Assembly (NCBI RefSeq): GCF_000969885.1
Contig: NZ_CP009501.1
Span: 1,426,001 to 1,490,000 of the forward strand
Length of the DNA: 64,000 nucleotides
Reading direction: 5' to 3'
DNA from: Methanosarcina thermophila TM-1
GTDB taxonomy: Archaea; Halobacteriota; Methanosarcinia; Methanosarcinales; Methanosarcinaceae
Shown here: positions 19,188-28,550 of the stretch, piece by piece
Numbering within the stretch: the stretch's first letter is position 1
Layout of the letters: every line of letters starts with the position of its first letter
Program-made: the position numbers and the translations under genes
Notes under the pieces: generated by a model
Told to the model about the DNA's origin: nothing
Databases searched by the model: none
The model's input: the letters and a program-made list of their open reading frames with translations, nothing else

Positions 19188-19451
19188 TCAGATGATCTGT
19201 AAAACTTTGAAAAATACAATTGCTACAAAACTGAAAAGCAAAGGAACAATTGCCAGATTAAAAGAATTATTGAGATATTTATTCCATTTTTCAGAAGCAG
19301 ATAACACTTCTTTTAGAGAAAGGAGAACTATAAGCCCGATAGTCACTGTAGCCCCATACTGAGGAAGTCCAGGGGTCGTAAGCATTGAAATTGCACTCGA
19401 TGAAATAGCGCTTGAAGAAATAATGCTAGACGTGATGGTGCTCAACAACAT
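19188..19451 (-). CDS. Small membrane protein, unknown
   Basis: An 87-residue protein with two hydrophobic segments (GATVTIGLIVLLSL and LAIVPLLFSFVAIVFFKVL) and a serine/isoleucine-rich N-terminus. An upstream TTG at 19466 is in frame, but ATG at 19451 is preceded by GGAAGGT at 6 nt spacing, so the shorter start is preferred. The last helix ends three residues before the stop. It stands alone on the minus strand between two plus-strand genes. I do not recognise the family; it is a plausible real gene because of its ribosome site and two-helix hairpin. Confidence 0.5.
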   Translation of the reverse strand: MLLSTITSSIISSSAISSSAISMLTTPGLPQYGATVTIGLIVLLSLKEVLSASEKWNKYLNNSFNLAIVPLLFSFVAIVFFKVLQII

Positions 19452-19865
19452 AAGAATACCTTCCAAGTATTTAAGTGTCTGTCAGGCTGTATTGTAAACT
19501 CATTGAAGTAATGTTATATCACTACTATGATAATATACTACTGTAATAACAATACGCTAAAATATAAAAAAGTTTTGATTAGGGCTTTAAGCGAGCTGTT
19601 ACCCTCTAATTTTCTATACCTAACAGCTAAGACTGGAAGGAAGACCTCCCATTGAATATTTTCGTTATCTGGTTTTCAGTTCAAGGTGCTTCAGTCCCAT
19701 AGTAAAACCTGAATATAAAGGACTCTTGAGAAGTAGAACCAGTTAATAAATCTGCATTATTGTATGGTTACATCATTATTTAATTAAAAATTATAAACTT
19801 TATATAGTGACATCACATTTGTTTTAACACAAGATTTTGGAACTGAGGCGTAAAGGTAGGTACTG

Positions 19866-21419
19866 ATGGAAGAAGATAAAGAGCATCATTGTCATTCTCA
19901 TAATGAAACTCAGTCTCACACATTCACTAACCACAAAAAAACATCCTTTAAATATAAGATAAGTTATTTGAGTCATAAATTTAAAAATAGTTTATTATTT
20001 GTAATTTTTGCAAACTTATTCTGGCTGGTGTGCAGATCCGGAACAAAACCTTCTAGAATTGTTTACCCCTGTCAGAAAGCTGCCATTGCAAATATAAGTA
20101 CCTTTGCGATACTCCTATTATACAGCGAGAAGATTAAACTTTTTTTAAATCAAGATATTAAATTAAGTAAACTACTTTTAGGTGTACTGGTCGCAGCTTC
20201 AATAGCTGGATTATTTTTACTTGCGCGTTATAATAACCCGATTATTCCTCCAATTGAGCCTGGAGTGCATGGAAAAGTTTTATCCGAATCTGAGCAAGAA
20301 GAACTGGGAATTAATACTCAATATGCAACAATTCCAGCTGCTTATGATCTCCCTTCTCCTCATAGAGTTGTAGCGGTTCATAATTCAAATTCCACTACAT
20401 GGAAAGGAGTGGGAAATCCGAATAACTACATGAATCAATCTGAAATAGACAAGATGGTAGAGATCGGAATAATGGAATTGACTGGGACAACTTCCCCTCA
20501 AGATGGATGGAGAAAAATAATCCCATACAAAAGTGGAGAAACGGTTGCAATAAAAGTGAATTTCAATAATAACTGGCATTATACAAACGGGTTTTATTTT
20601 GATGATGATTCAGATACGAGCATGCTTAATTACGCAGCAATTGTAAATTCGGTAATAAAAGGATTGAGATCTATTGGTGTCCCATCCGAAAATATATGGA
20701 TAACCGATCCCTCAAGACCAGTTCATGATCAGTTTAGAGAGAGAATCTATGATAAAGAAATAAAGTACTATGTAAATGAAAATTCCGGACCATATATTGA
20801 GGGAAGACCTAATATTTTTCTATCGGGTTATGTTTCGGATAACTCGGAATATGCATCAACAAGCACAGCTTACGCTGAAAAAATAAAACCTGCTAAAATA
20901 TTTGTTAACGCAACCTACATAATCAACATGCCTCAGTTAAAAGGACATGGATTTAAAACCGTTGGAAGAGTAACATTAAGTTTGAAGAATAATTTTGGGA
21001 GTGTTTCCTATACTGCTGATGCACACGGGCGCTCTCCAGCACACAATGCCGATTCATTTGCAAAACTCCTGGCAGACATTAATAATAACCCGGTTTTCCG
21101 AAATAAAACCAGGTTAATTATAGGTGACGGTATTATGGGGAACCCCAATGTAAATACCGCTCCGCCCACGCTATGGAAATCATTTGGTAACAAACCCCCA
21201 GAAACTCTTTTCTTTGGAGTTGATCCTGTAGCAACAGATTCAGTTATGATAGATTATATAAGAAGAGAAGTTGGTTCACAGGCTACAGGTCTAGTTGAGT
21301 TTTATGCAGCTGAATTAGGGTTGGGAGTTTTTGAATCGTGGAATGATCAGGAAAAATATACCCACATTGATTATCGTCCTATAGATCTTGACAATCAAAC
21401 ATACAATCCTTATATTTAA
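19866..21419 (+). CDS. DUF362 protein with His-rich N-terminus and membrane anchor
   Basis: A 517-residue protein. Residues 1-15 are histidine-rich (HHCHSHNETQSH), suggesting metal binding. Two hydrophobic helices follow (about 40-85 and 100-120), then an extracytoplasmic DUF362 domain: VAIKVNFNNNW, a segment AAIVNSVIKGLRSIGVPSEN, INMPQLKGHGFKTVGRVTLS then LKNNFGS, and LIIGDGIMGNPN with FFGVDPVATDSVMIDYI. DUF362 proteins are uncharacterised, and many have ferredoxin domains, which this one lacks. ATG 19866 is chosen; GAGGCG precedes it. The mixture of anchor and exported domain suggests a cell-surface enzyme. Confidence 0.8.
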   Translation: MEEDKEHHCHSHNETQSHTFTNHKKTSFKYKISYLSHKFKNSLLFVIFANLFWLVCRSGTKPSRIVYPCQKAAIANISTFAILLLYSEKIKLFLNQDIKLSKLLLGVLVAASIAGLFLLARYNNPIIPPIEPGVHGKVLSESEQEELGINTQYATIPAAYDLPSPHRVVAVHNSNSTTWKGVGNPNNYMNQSEIDKMVEIGIMELTGTTSPQDGWRKIIPYKSGETVAIKVNFNNNWHYTNGFYFDDDSDTSMLNYAAIVNSVIKGLRSIGVPSENIWITDPSRPVHDQFRERIYDKEIKYYVNENSGPYIEGRPNIFLSGYVSDNSEYASTSTAYAEKIKPAKIFVNATYIINMPQLKGHGFKTVGRVTLSLKNNFGSVSYTADAHGRSPAHNADSFAKLLADINNNPVFRNKTRLIIGDGIMGNPNVNTAPPTLWKSFGNKPPETLFFGVDPVATDSVMIDYIRREVGSQATGLVEFYAAELGLGVFESWNDQEKYTHIDYRPIDLDNQTYNPYI

Positions 21420-21652
21420 ATCCTACTGTTATTAAGAGCTAGAACGAGATTTAACAATAAATTAAAACGATTTTTACCTTTATTTCCTCAGAAGGTCTTT
21501 TTTCGAAAAGTACATCCAAAATCGGCTTTACTCCGGTAAAGGATAGAAAGAATGAAGTGTCAATGGGTAATTATTTGATAAAAGGTTTCTTACCAGAAAG
21601 ACAATGAAATAGGTTAAAAGAATGTGATTTTGAAATTAGAATCCTTGGTAAT

Positions 21653-21736
21653 GTCTTAATTTTAATTGTATAAGTCTTAATTTTGAATACATAAGTCTTA
21701 ATTTTAAGCACATAGATTTTAATTTTAAGCCCATAA
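21653..21736. repeat. Four 21-bp imperfect tandem repeats
   Basis: Four consecutive 21-bp units with consensus GTCTTAATTTTAA followed by a variable NNNNATAA-type end: 21653-21673, 21674-21694, 21695-21715 and 21716-21736. They lie 100 bp upstream of the LRR lipoprotein gene, just before an AT-rich promoter-like stretch. A 21-bp period is two helical turns, so the same face of DNA would be presented each time. Confidence 0.7.
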
Positions 21737-21838
21737 TTCAAATTAATTAAACTTATATACTTTAAAACTTAATTTAAATTCAAAAATAATATAGAGTTTT
21801 AGGAAAAAAATTCAACAAATATTGTTAGGGAATCTGTT

Positions 21839-23050
21839 ATGAGATTCTTCAGCAGAACTTCTCAAATTAAATTTTTAACTTCATTAATTTTAACTTTATT
21901 AATTATTGCTCTAGTTGCTTCGACTCTAGGATGTATAAGTTTAAACACAGACAAAGACAATTCAAACTATAATCAAGATATGAAGAAAGAGCCTCCAACA
22001 CCTGAAGCAAATATTACGTTTATTACTACTGGTTCGTCATTTTCACCGATTATTACGGTCACAGGTAATCCTGAGATTAAGTGGGTATTTGGTGATGGCT
22101 CAACATCCAATTCTGCATCTCCTACTGTAAAATTTGGCTCAAAAGAGACAAGAGTAAACACTCTGGTAGTAACGCCCTGGAGTGCAGTAACTAAGATCAA
22201 TATTGGTTATGACGGTTCAGATGGGGGAGTAACTCCAGGTCCCAATACAATAGAAAATTTAGAACAACAGAATGTAATAGCTGTCAGTGGTTTAGAAAAT
22301 GTTGCCCCTTACCTCCAGGTATGGGCTTCAAGCTATAATCCGATAACTGAGCTGGATTTCAGTAACTTCACGGCGCTGCATACTATTGAATGTTATTATT
22401 GTACATCGTTGAATACCATTACGCTCCATAACGTTCCATCTCTGAAAAGGCTTTGCCTCGAATGTTGTAATCTTTCATATCTTGATATATCCGAAGCTCC
22501 TTCTCTGGAAGATCTTCGTGCAGCAGTTCAGCAAAGCCCAACATATACAATAAATTGGGGCAATACAGGAGCTAATATATGGCATGTATGCATCAGAGAT
22601 AATCCACATATGACCGGCACATTACCGTACAATCAGCTCCCACTTTTAGAAGACTTTTTCACCTGGAACAGTAACCAGAGCGGTACTCTGCACCTGACTT
22701 CAACGAATTTGAAAAGTGTTCTATCGTCTGATAACAATTATACTGCTGCTAATCTTTCTGGTTGCTTCCCTGCTGGTAGAGAAGGTACTGTGAATATGTA
22801 TAATAATAACCTGACAAGTTTAGATATATCTAATAATCCTGGTTTGATTAACTTAAACGTTAGTCAAAACTCACTAAACCAAACAGAAGTAGATAAAATA
22901 CTTCAAACAATGGATTCGTATAATACCGAAAATGGTTATTTAGATATAACTGGGAATGCTGAGCCTTCAAGTAAAGGAGCCGCACATGCGAATAACCTAA
23001 CTGCCAGAGGATGGAAAGTTAGAAGTTCAGATCAATTTATTAAAAAATAA
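21839..23050 (+). CDS. Surface lipoprotein with leucine-rich repeats
   Basis: A 403-residue exported protein. The N-terminus is a signal peptide with a hydrophobic core (residues 14-30) ending in STLGC, a lipobox-like site with Cys32. A beta-rich domain with a PKD-like strand follows (WVFGDGSTSNSASPTVKFGS). From about residue 135 come irregular leucine-rich repeats of the BspA/bacterial type (ELDFSNFTALHTIECYYCTS, then LNTITLHNVPSLKRL, LTSLDISNNPGLINLNVS). The last LRR is capped by a WKVRSSDQF tail. The expected role is adhesion or surface interaction, inferred from LRR architecture. Expression may be set by the 21-bp repeats upstream. Confidence 0.75.
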   Translation: MRFFSRTSQIKFLTSLILTLLIIALVASTLGCISLNTDKDNSNYNQDMKKEPPTPEANITFITTGSSFSPIITVTGNPEIKWVFGDGSTSNSASPTVKFGSKETRVNTLVVTPWSAVTKINIGYDGSDGGVTPGPNTIENLEQQNVIAVSGLENVAPYLQVWASSYNPITELDFSNFTALHTIECYYCTSLNTITLHNVPSLKRLCLECCNLSYLDISEAPSLEDLRAAVQQSPTYTINWGNTGANIWHVCIRDNPHMTGTLPYNQLPLLEDFFTWNSNQSGTLHLTSTNLKSVLSSDNNYTAANLSGCFPAGREGTVNMYNNNLTSLDISNNPGLINLNVSQNSLNQTEVDKILQTMDSYNTENGYLDITGNAEPSSKGAAHANNLTARGWKVRSSDQFIKK

Positions 23051-23166
23051 ATTCGCACTTCATCATTCCTAGATATAGAATTACTTAAAAATATTTTAGG
23101 CTCAATACCTGAACAATTAGAACGTACATTGAGTAAGTAAATAGCTTAAATCGAAGAGTAATAACA

Positions 23167-23230
23167 GGTGAAGCTTGGGATGGAAGTTTATCAATTAAAG
23201 TATTGATAAATGGGATATCCAGTCTTCACC
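23167..23230. other. Nested inverted repeat (hairpin)
   Basis: An outer pair GGTGAAG (23167-23173) and CTTCACC (23224-23230) encloses a perfect inner pair TTTATCAAT (23187-23195) and ATTGATAAA (23202-23210) with a 6-nt loop. The intervening arms also pair partly (TGG with CCA). It lies 120 bp beyond the LRR gene. It could be a transcript end, a small structured RNA or a decayed miniature element. The rest of 23051-23545 is AT-rich and shows no gene. Confidence 0.45.
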
Positions 23231-23545
23231 ATGATTTCTTTGATCAGAAGCTACACTTTTTTTCAACCTTACATATTTATCTGCAGTCTATAATTTTCTA
23301 AGTTTGAAAATTGTATAAGTTTGAAGATGGAAAAAGCATAATCGAAAAAATTATGGACTGATAATAATAATTTTTTGGCTATAATATAGTTAGTATACGA
23401 TAACAAAGCCAGCGTACCAGCGAGATAAAAGAGTTAGTTTATATAATGTAAAGTTGCCAGAATTATATATATATTTGCTCATATTCCATTTTCAGATCTG
23501 AAATAGTCGGAGAAAGATGATGATTGAAAAAAGGGTTGAAATAGC

Positions 23546-24172
23546 ATGATTTCATTAAGAGAGATGTTATATTATATTATAAAGGGAATTGATGGGATAA
23601 TAACACCTCTAATTTTATTACTGACAAAAATAATAATTGTAGACTCACCAGTTATTGTCTCGCTTGGGAAGCTAAGAGGACTTATATTATTACCTTTTAT
23701 AAAATGTAAATCAATTCCATCTATCGGGAAAGATGTTTACTTCTCGGAATTGCTAACTCGAAAATATGTTTTTGGAAAAAATGTAGGTATTTCAAATTTT
23801 TGTAAGCTTTTTGGTCCAATAGAAATCGGAGATAACGTAGATATAAATTATAATGTACAGTTAAGGCCACAAACCTTTATTGGTAATAATGTTGGCATAG
23901 GTCCAAATACGCTCTTCATGACTGACACTCACGACTTAGGAAATGAAAAAAAAAGAGTTGGAAAACATAGGATTAAGAAAATAGTTGTTGAAGATGGATG
24001 CTGGATCGGAGCAAACGTCATAGTATTAGGCGGAGTAACAATTGGTGCAGGATCGGTTATAGGTGCAGGATCTATAATAGATACAGATGTAAAGCCTAAT
24101 TCACTTGTAGTAAGTGATAGATCAAAGCATATCAGAGAAATAAGGAAATTGAATTTTTTAAGAAAATCATAA
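23546..24172 (+). CDS. Hexapeptide-repeat acyltransferase
   Basis: A 208-residue left-handed beta-helix acyltransferase of the LbetaH/maltose-O-acetyltransferase type. The core has hexapeptide repeats (IGDNVDINYNVQLRP, IGNNVGIGPN) and the active-site segment MTDTHDLG with the catalytic His. Then come the VEDGCWIGANVIVLGGVTIG turns, GAGSVIGAGSII, and the closing VKPNSLVVSDRSK. A hydrophobic N-terminal segment (about residues 14-35) may touch the membrane. Most likely it O- or N-acetylates a sugar. It stands between envelope genes rather than inside a GT run. Start ATG 23546 follows AAAGGGTTGAAATAGC, a fair ribosome site. Confidence 0.87.
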   Translation: MISLREMLYYIIKGIDGIITPLILLLTKIIIVDSPVIVSLGKLRGLILLPFIKCKSIPSIGKDVYFSELLTRKYVFGKNVGISNFCKLFGPIEIGDNVDINYNVQLRPQTFIGNNVGIGPNTLFMTDTHDLGNEKKRVGKHRIKKIVVEDGCWIGANVIVLGGVTIGAGSVIGAGSIIDTDVKPNSLVVSDRSKHIREIRKLNFLRKS

Positions 24173-24299
24173 TTACATTAATATAGAACCAAGACAGTTC
24201 TTCTGCCCTAATTCCAGATTTTACATATAGAGTTAGGGAGGAATTTCAATAAGTCCTAGGGGAAAATAAACTTATCCTAAAAATTTAAAGTAATATCAT

Positions 24300-24447
24300 A
24301 TGGATAAAAATATACAAGAATATCCAGAGAAAAAAATAAAAATTGCAGTCTTTTCCTTATTCATTAGACCCAAATAGCGTAGAATTTGAGAAAAAAGATA
24401 AAGAGACTTTGAATGAGTATCCTAATTTATATTCAAATATCTCCTGA
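24300..24447 (+). pseudogene. Possible frameshifted gene stump
   Basis: An ATG at 24300 opens MDKNIQEYPEKKIKIAVFSL and ends at TAG 24375-24377. From 24364 the next frame reads LDPNSVEFEKKDKETLNEYP and stops at 24445. The join looks like one frameshifted coding stretch of about 50 residues. I do not recognise the family; the IKIAVFSLF strand resembles the first beta-strand of many Rossmann-like proteins. Nothing further continues it before the convergent GH16-like gene. Confidence 0.3.
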
Positions 24448-24518
24448 AGTACTTTTCTTTGCTAATATAAACATATTTTCTACGATTGAACCTACAGGTA
24501 TATACTTTTTCCATTTGC

Positions 24519-25376
24519 TTATAATTCATTAAGTTTATCAATAACTCCTTTATAGAATTTCGTTTCATTTTCAGGATTGAGATCATCAGCTGATTCATAG
24601 TTAGAAGATTGTTTACTGCTTATATACTGGAAACTGTTGAAGACGATCTCTTTGGGTTGCTCATTCTGAGGAGTAAAATTAGCTACAGTACCAAAATATT
24701 GACAAATTGTTGATTCTACATGCGGAATCTCACTCTCGTTTGTATAATTCCAGTTACTGATAATTGATCCATCACTACTAACTACGGAAAAATTTATATA
24801 AGTAGGTTCCCACTCAATAATATAAGTTATATTTGTTTCATTTAAATATGGCGAATCAGAATATACATCATAATATATATTTGAAGGATAATCTTCAACT
24901 GATCCAGGCTGATTGGTGAACCACAAGTGTTCATCATGCCCAGGCCATTGATTTATTTCTATATCAATCTCATTAGTATCATTCGCATAAGTAAACATCC
25001 CTATTGATGTATTACGTTCTAAATTCAGGGATGGAGAACTTATGTTCCATATAAATTTCCCATACTTGACGGTATAAGGGCTTTCAAGTGTAGTACAACA
25101 CCATGTATCACCAATTTTTTGTAACCTCATATGTAAGCGCCCTTGATCGTCCACCCATGTGTTATTTTCCAACTGAGATATCACCCTCCAGTTAATTCCA
25201 CTCCACAACAGGCGGCCATGACTCACATTACTCGGATGTCCAGTCTTTACATCTGTAACAGGGTCTTGAGCTTCCGGTAGTAACCAGGTAAAACTAAAAT
25301 TATTAACCAATATGACAATTATTAGCATAACAAGATTCAGTAATATGAAGCCAAATACGACTACCAGCTTTTTCAT
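24519..25376 (-). CDS. GH16-like secreted/anchored protein
   Basis: A 285-residue protein with an N-terminal membrane anchor or signal (residues 4-27) and an exported concanavalin-A-like domain. The GH16 catalytic signature is intact: NEIDIEINQW with Glu136, Asp138 and Glu140 in the E-x-D-x-E arrangement. It is preceded by VKYGKFIWNISSPSL and followed by the HLWFTNQP segment. GH16 enzymes hydrolyse or transglycosylate beta-1,3/1,4 glucans and related polysaccharides; the substrate here is unknown. Several N-x-S/T sequons occur. It is a paralogue of the N-terminal part of the protein at 28551-29774; the deacetylase-like gene lies between them. Confidence 0.78.
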   Translation of the reverse strand: MKKLVVVFGFILLNLVMLIIVILVNNFSFTWLLPEAQDPVTDVKTGHPSNVSHGRLLWSGINWRVISQLENNTWVDDQGRLHMRLQKIGDTWCCTTLESPYTVKYGKFIWNISSPSLNLERNTSIGMFTYANDTNEIDIEINQWPGHDEHLWFTNQPGSVEDYPSNIYYDVYSDSPYLNETNITYIIEWEPTYINFSVVSSDGSIISNWNYTNESEIPHVESTICQYFGTVANFTPQNEQPKEIVFNSFQYISSKQSSNYESADDLNPENETKFYKGVIDKLNEL

Positions 25377-25808
25377 CGTTAAACATCCAAGGTACTAAGT
25401 GGAAATCATGGCCAAATAAGCTTGGAGATCACTCTCCCATTTTTCATAAGAATATTTTTAAAACCTCATTGCTCTGAAATATATCATATGGGCTAATGAT
25501 TATAGGAGTAATCCAAACTTACTTTTTAATACTGCATGCACTAATTTAAGATTTATTAAAACATAAATATATCATTTTACAACCTGCATTCATATTATAA
25601 ACATTTATTTTTTTTTCTATATTTTCCCCTTGTGTATCTGGATATGGGAACTACCATAGTTTGACCAGTTGCATGATATTGGAAATTAGATCACTATCTA
25701 TTCGCAATCATAAGCAGATCCCAAAATTAAATTACATCCACAAATCCAGCATTGAAGATAGTCAATTGATTCACCTAATGTGAAATAGTTTTGATATCCT
25801 CATTGATT

Positions 25809-27896
25809 TCAGGTAAAAATTGATGTTGGGAGAAATTTACTAAGATGTTTGTATAGGAACCAGTACAGTTTATTTAAGACATCTGACGTGAATGGGTTTA
25901 CTGTAACAGTTTTTATGCAGCTGAAGCTTCCATCGGAACTACTAACAGTCATATTTATAGAATATACTCCTACCTTTTCAAAAACATGAACAGGGTTTTT
26001 CTCTGTAGAGTCGACTATACCATCGTTTTCAAAATCCCAGCTCAAATTTTCTGATTTAATTATAGATGTGTCATTAAAAGCTACTGTTAATGGAGCTACC
26101 CCAGAATCTGAAGACATTGAGAATGAATGTACAGGAACTCCGGTGTCTGTAATGTTTATTGTATGAGTGCCCGGATCAACATCATGATAAATATAGTAAA
26201 ATCCATTTTTATATCTTATTTTGTCTTCATAAATTTCTGCACCATCATAATCAGCAGTTATTAAATTTCTATTGTTAATCAATTTTATTGTGAAATTACT
26301 GATTGGTTGTTGAGTAGTAATTTCAATAGAAGTGTTATTATCATTACGAGTTGCTATTATTGTAGAGTTTTTTATTCCCGAATTATACTTAGCAATGGTT
26401 TCCAGACTCTCATAAGATACATCATCTAAATTTTGAGTTATATAGACAAAAACTTTGGATATATTGGAAACCATATCGGGGTTTTCCATAACCCCCTGAA
26501 TATGTCCTCCTATGATATAATTAGCTGGGAAGTTAATATTTTTAAAATATTGTAAACTGTTAATATTATCTGTATAAATATCAGCTGGGGTATCAGTATT
26601 GATATCGTATCTAGTAGGAGTCTCCAGTTCTATTAAATTTGTTTTTTTGTTATAAAGTATCTTTTGCTTTGGGAAGAACATATTGTTACTTAGTTCATCT
26701 CCAATAGAGCCCATTCCTGTAAAAGGTCCATAATTTGAGCTTATTGAATACCCAAGATCTGCAAATATCTGAAAAGCTGGGATTGTACCTGTAGTTCCTG
26801 GAAATCTAAAACTATAAAACCCATAATCCTCTTTTCCTGTGGCATCATTTATGATATCTTCAAACATTGTAACATTACTATTACTTGCCGTGTTTACATC
26901 AGTCCAATCCACCCCATGTGGATGAATAGTATGAGTATCTCCAAACTGAGAAAAATAATTGAGTCCTTTCTTTGTAGTATCACTATCAGGGATAATAAAA
27001 AATGTGTCTGGAATAGAATATGCAAGATTTTTCTTCATTCTGAAATAATTAGACGTTGTTTGTATCTCATTATCAGAACCATGAATATCGTCTATAGTTA
27101 ATGTGAGTATTTTATCTGTTTTTGGATATGTTACAGCTACACTATATGTATTTGATTCGAAACCCAAAATCCAGTCTCTCAATGAGTAAAAAAGTGCTGA
27201 GGCAGTATTTGAGTCAAAGTAGCTATTTTTTCCTCCAGAGATAAACATATTAGGGTTTGAATAAATTGCTTTAGCCCCAGTTGTTGTATTTTCAAATTTA
27301 ACAAGCATATTTCCATCCCAATGCCCCAGGTGCATTAAAACATTATAGTTAAATCCCGATATTGTTCCTGAGCGAGGGCTATAAGCTCTCATCCAGGTAT
27401 AACTTTCAATCGATGATTGAATCGGGAGTGATGAGGGAAAGCCCGATAAAAGTGGATCGGTATTATTGAAATATACTCGCTGAGCATGATTAATAGGATA
27501 TTGACTCCAATTTCCCAGAATGTTTATCCGATTAGCAGTTTGTAAGTTACCATTCTCATCAAATATTGGATCATTTAGAAACCAAACTTTCCCACCACTA
27601 TTCAGATAATCATTTATTATTGCAGCCGTTGAATTTGACATCTGATTTTCAGGGACTATAAGCAAATCAATACCTGATAAATCTTGAGACAAAATCGTAT
27701 CATTAAACAAATATGTCAGGTTATACTCATAAAACATCGAAGTACAGAAAGGATCATGACTGACTGTCTGTGCGTTTTCTAGATATACAGCTATATGTTT
27801 ACTATTATTAAGACATTCTGCTGGAGTTGCAGATGCAATACCTATAGCTGCTATAAAAGAAATTAAACAGATCAGAAGTCCTTTTTTAAGTTTCAT
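25809..27896 (-). CDS. Secreted polysaccharide-deacetylase-like protein with PKD domain
   Basis: A 695-residue exported protein. A signal peptide (residues 1-23, ending ASATPA) is followed by a GATase/ThuA-like alpha/beta domain (LLIVPENQMSNSTAAIINDY, LNSGGKVWFLNDP). Then comes a NodB-like domain with LTLTIDDIHGSD (catalytic/metal Asp pair) and HTIHPHGVDW (metal-binding histidines, one residue shorter than the canonical H-S/T-x-x-H). A PKD domain (LSWDFENDGIVDSTEKNPVH) and a short hydrophobic C-terminal tail close it. The enzyme should de-N-acetylate or otherwise edit an extracellular glycan, but the altered histidine motif makes activity uncertain. Flanked by the two GH16-like genes on the same strand. 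Confidence 0.72.
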   Translation of the reverse strand: MKLKKGLLICLISFIAAIGIASATPAECLNNSKHIAVYLENAQTVSHDPFCTSMFYEYNLTYLFNDTILSQDLSGIDLLIVPENQMSNSTAAIINDYLNSGGKVWFLNDPIFDENGNLQTANRINILGNWSQYPINHAQRVYFNNTDPLLSGFPSSLPIQSSIESYTWMRAYSPRSGTISGFNYNVLMHLGHWDGNMLVKFENTTTGAKAIYSNPNMFISGGKNSYFDSNTASALFYSLRDWILGFESNTYSVAVTYPKTDKILTLTIDDIHGSDNEIQTTSNYFRMKKNLAYSIPDTFFIIPDSDTTKKGLNYFSQFGDTHTIHPHGVDWTDVNTASNSNVTMFEDIINDATGKEDYGFYSFRFPGTTGTIPAFQIFADLGYSISSNYGPFTGMGSIGDELSNNMFFPKQKILYNKKTNLIELETPTRYDINTDTPADIYTDNINSLQYFKNINFPANYIIGGHIQGVMENPDMVSNISKVFVYITQNLDDVSYESLETIAKYNSGIKNSTIIATRNDNNTSIEITTQQPISNFTIKLINNRNLITADYDGAEIYEDKIRYKNGFYYIYHDVDPGTHTINITDTGVPVHSFSMSSDSGVAPLTVAFNDTSIIKSENLSWDFENDGIVDSTEKNPVHVFEKVGVYSINMTVSSSDGSFSCIKTVTVNPFTSDVLNKLYWFLYKHLSKFLPTSIFT

Positions 27897-28448
27897 GTCT
27901 CTTTCCCTTTATAAAGTGATACTACTTTTCTTTTATATTTCTAGAAGCCCTTCTTAAAACAATTATTATGATAGATTACTTAAGCTTTCTTAAATTAATT
28001 TCACTTTCCGAACTATTTTTCCTCATAAATAATTTTATTGTACTTTCTCCCATCACCCTAATAAGTTTAATTATTTATTCGTCAAAATTAAATATCTTCT
28101 CATCTTTTTTCCTCAATTTCAATCATAAATTCTCTATGAGATTTTATAAAAATGACTTTACTAAATTTAAAATATAAATCCAAGAAATTCTTCTGCTGTC
28201 AATACAATAGAAAATTGAAGATTATTATAAAGTATTGAACGTTTATGTGGGATGGAAAGCTGTCAGGCAAGGAGATATGGTTTCCAGAGGGCAATATTAT
28301 GATGGTAGCAAGAGTTTTCTAAGGTTTGATATGTAAAGAATAGAAACAAAGAGTACAGGTTTTAAAACAAAATAGAATACTACAAGAAATGCTGTTAATT
28401 GATTTTTAAAAATAAAATCCTTCGTTTAAAAATTGGGAAAGTTAAAAA

Positions 28449-28467
28449 TTGCCTGCAAAGCAGGCAA
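28449..28467 (-). terminator. Hairpin terminator after the GH16-PKD gene
   Basis: TTGCCTGC-AAA-GCAGGCAA is a perfect 8-bp stem with a 3-nt loop. It lies 84 bp beyond the stop of the minus-strand GH16-PKD gene and, on that strand, is followed by a T-rich run (TTTTTAAC). Confidence 0.55.
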
Positions 28468-28550
28468 ATGAATAAATCCTGAGATATTTTTCATTGATTC
28501 CTGTCTTTCCGATTTTTTCTTATTTTCACTTTTGTTGCTATTTTCTCCCT

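Noticed and set aside
21653..21736. CRISPR array
   Set aside because: 21-bp units are directly adjacent with no unique spacers, so this is a tandem repeat.
27968..28177. 69-codon plus-strand frame rich in Leu/Ile/Phe
   Set aside because: Low-complexity AT-rich sequence in a gap, no ribosome site and no homology seen.
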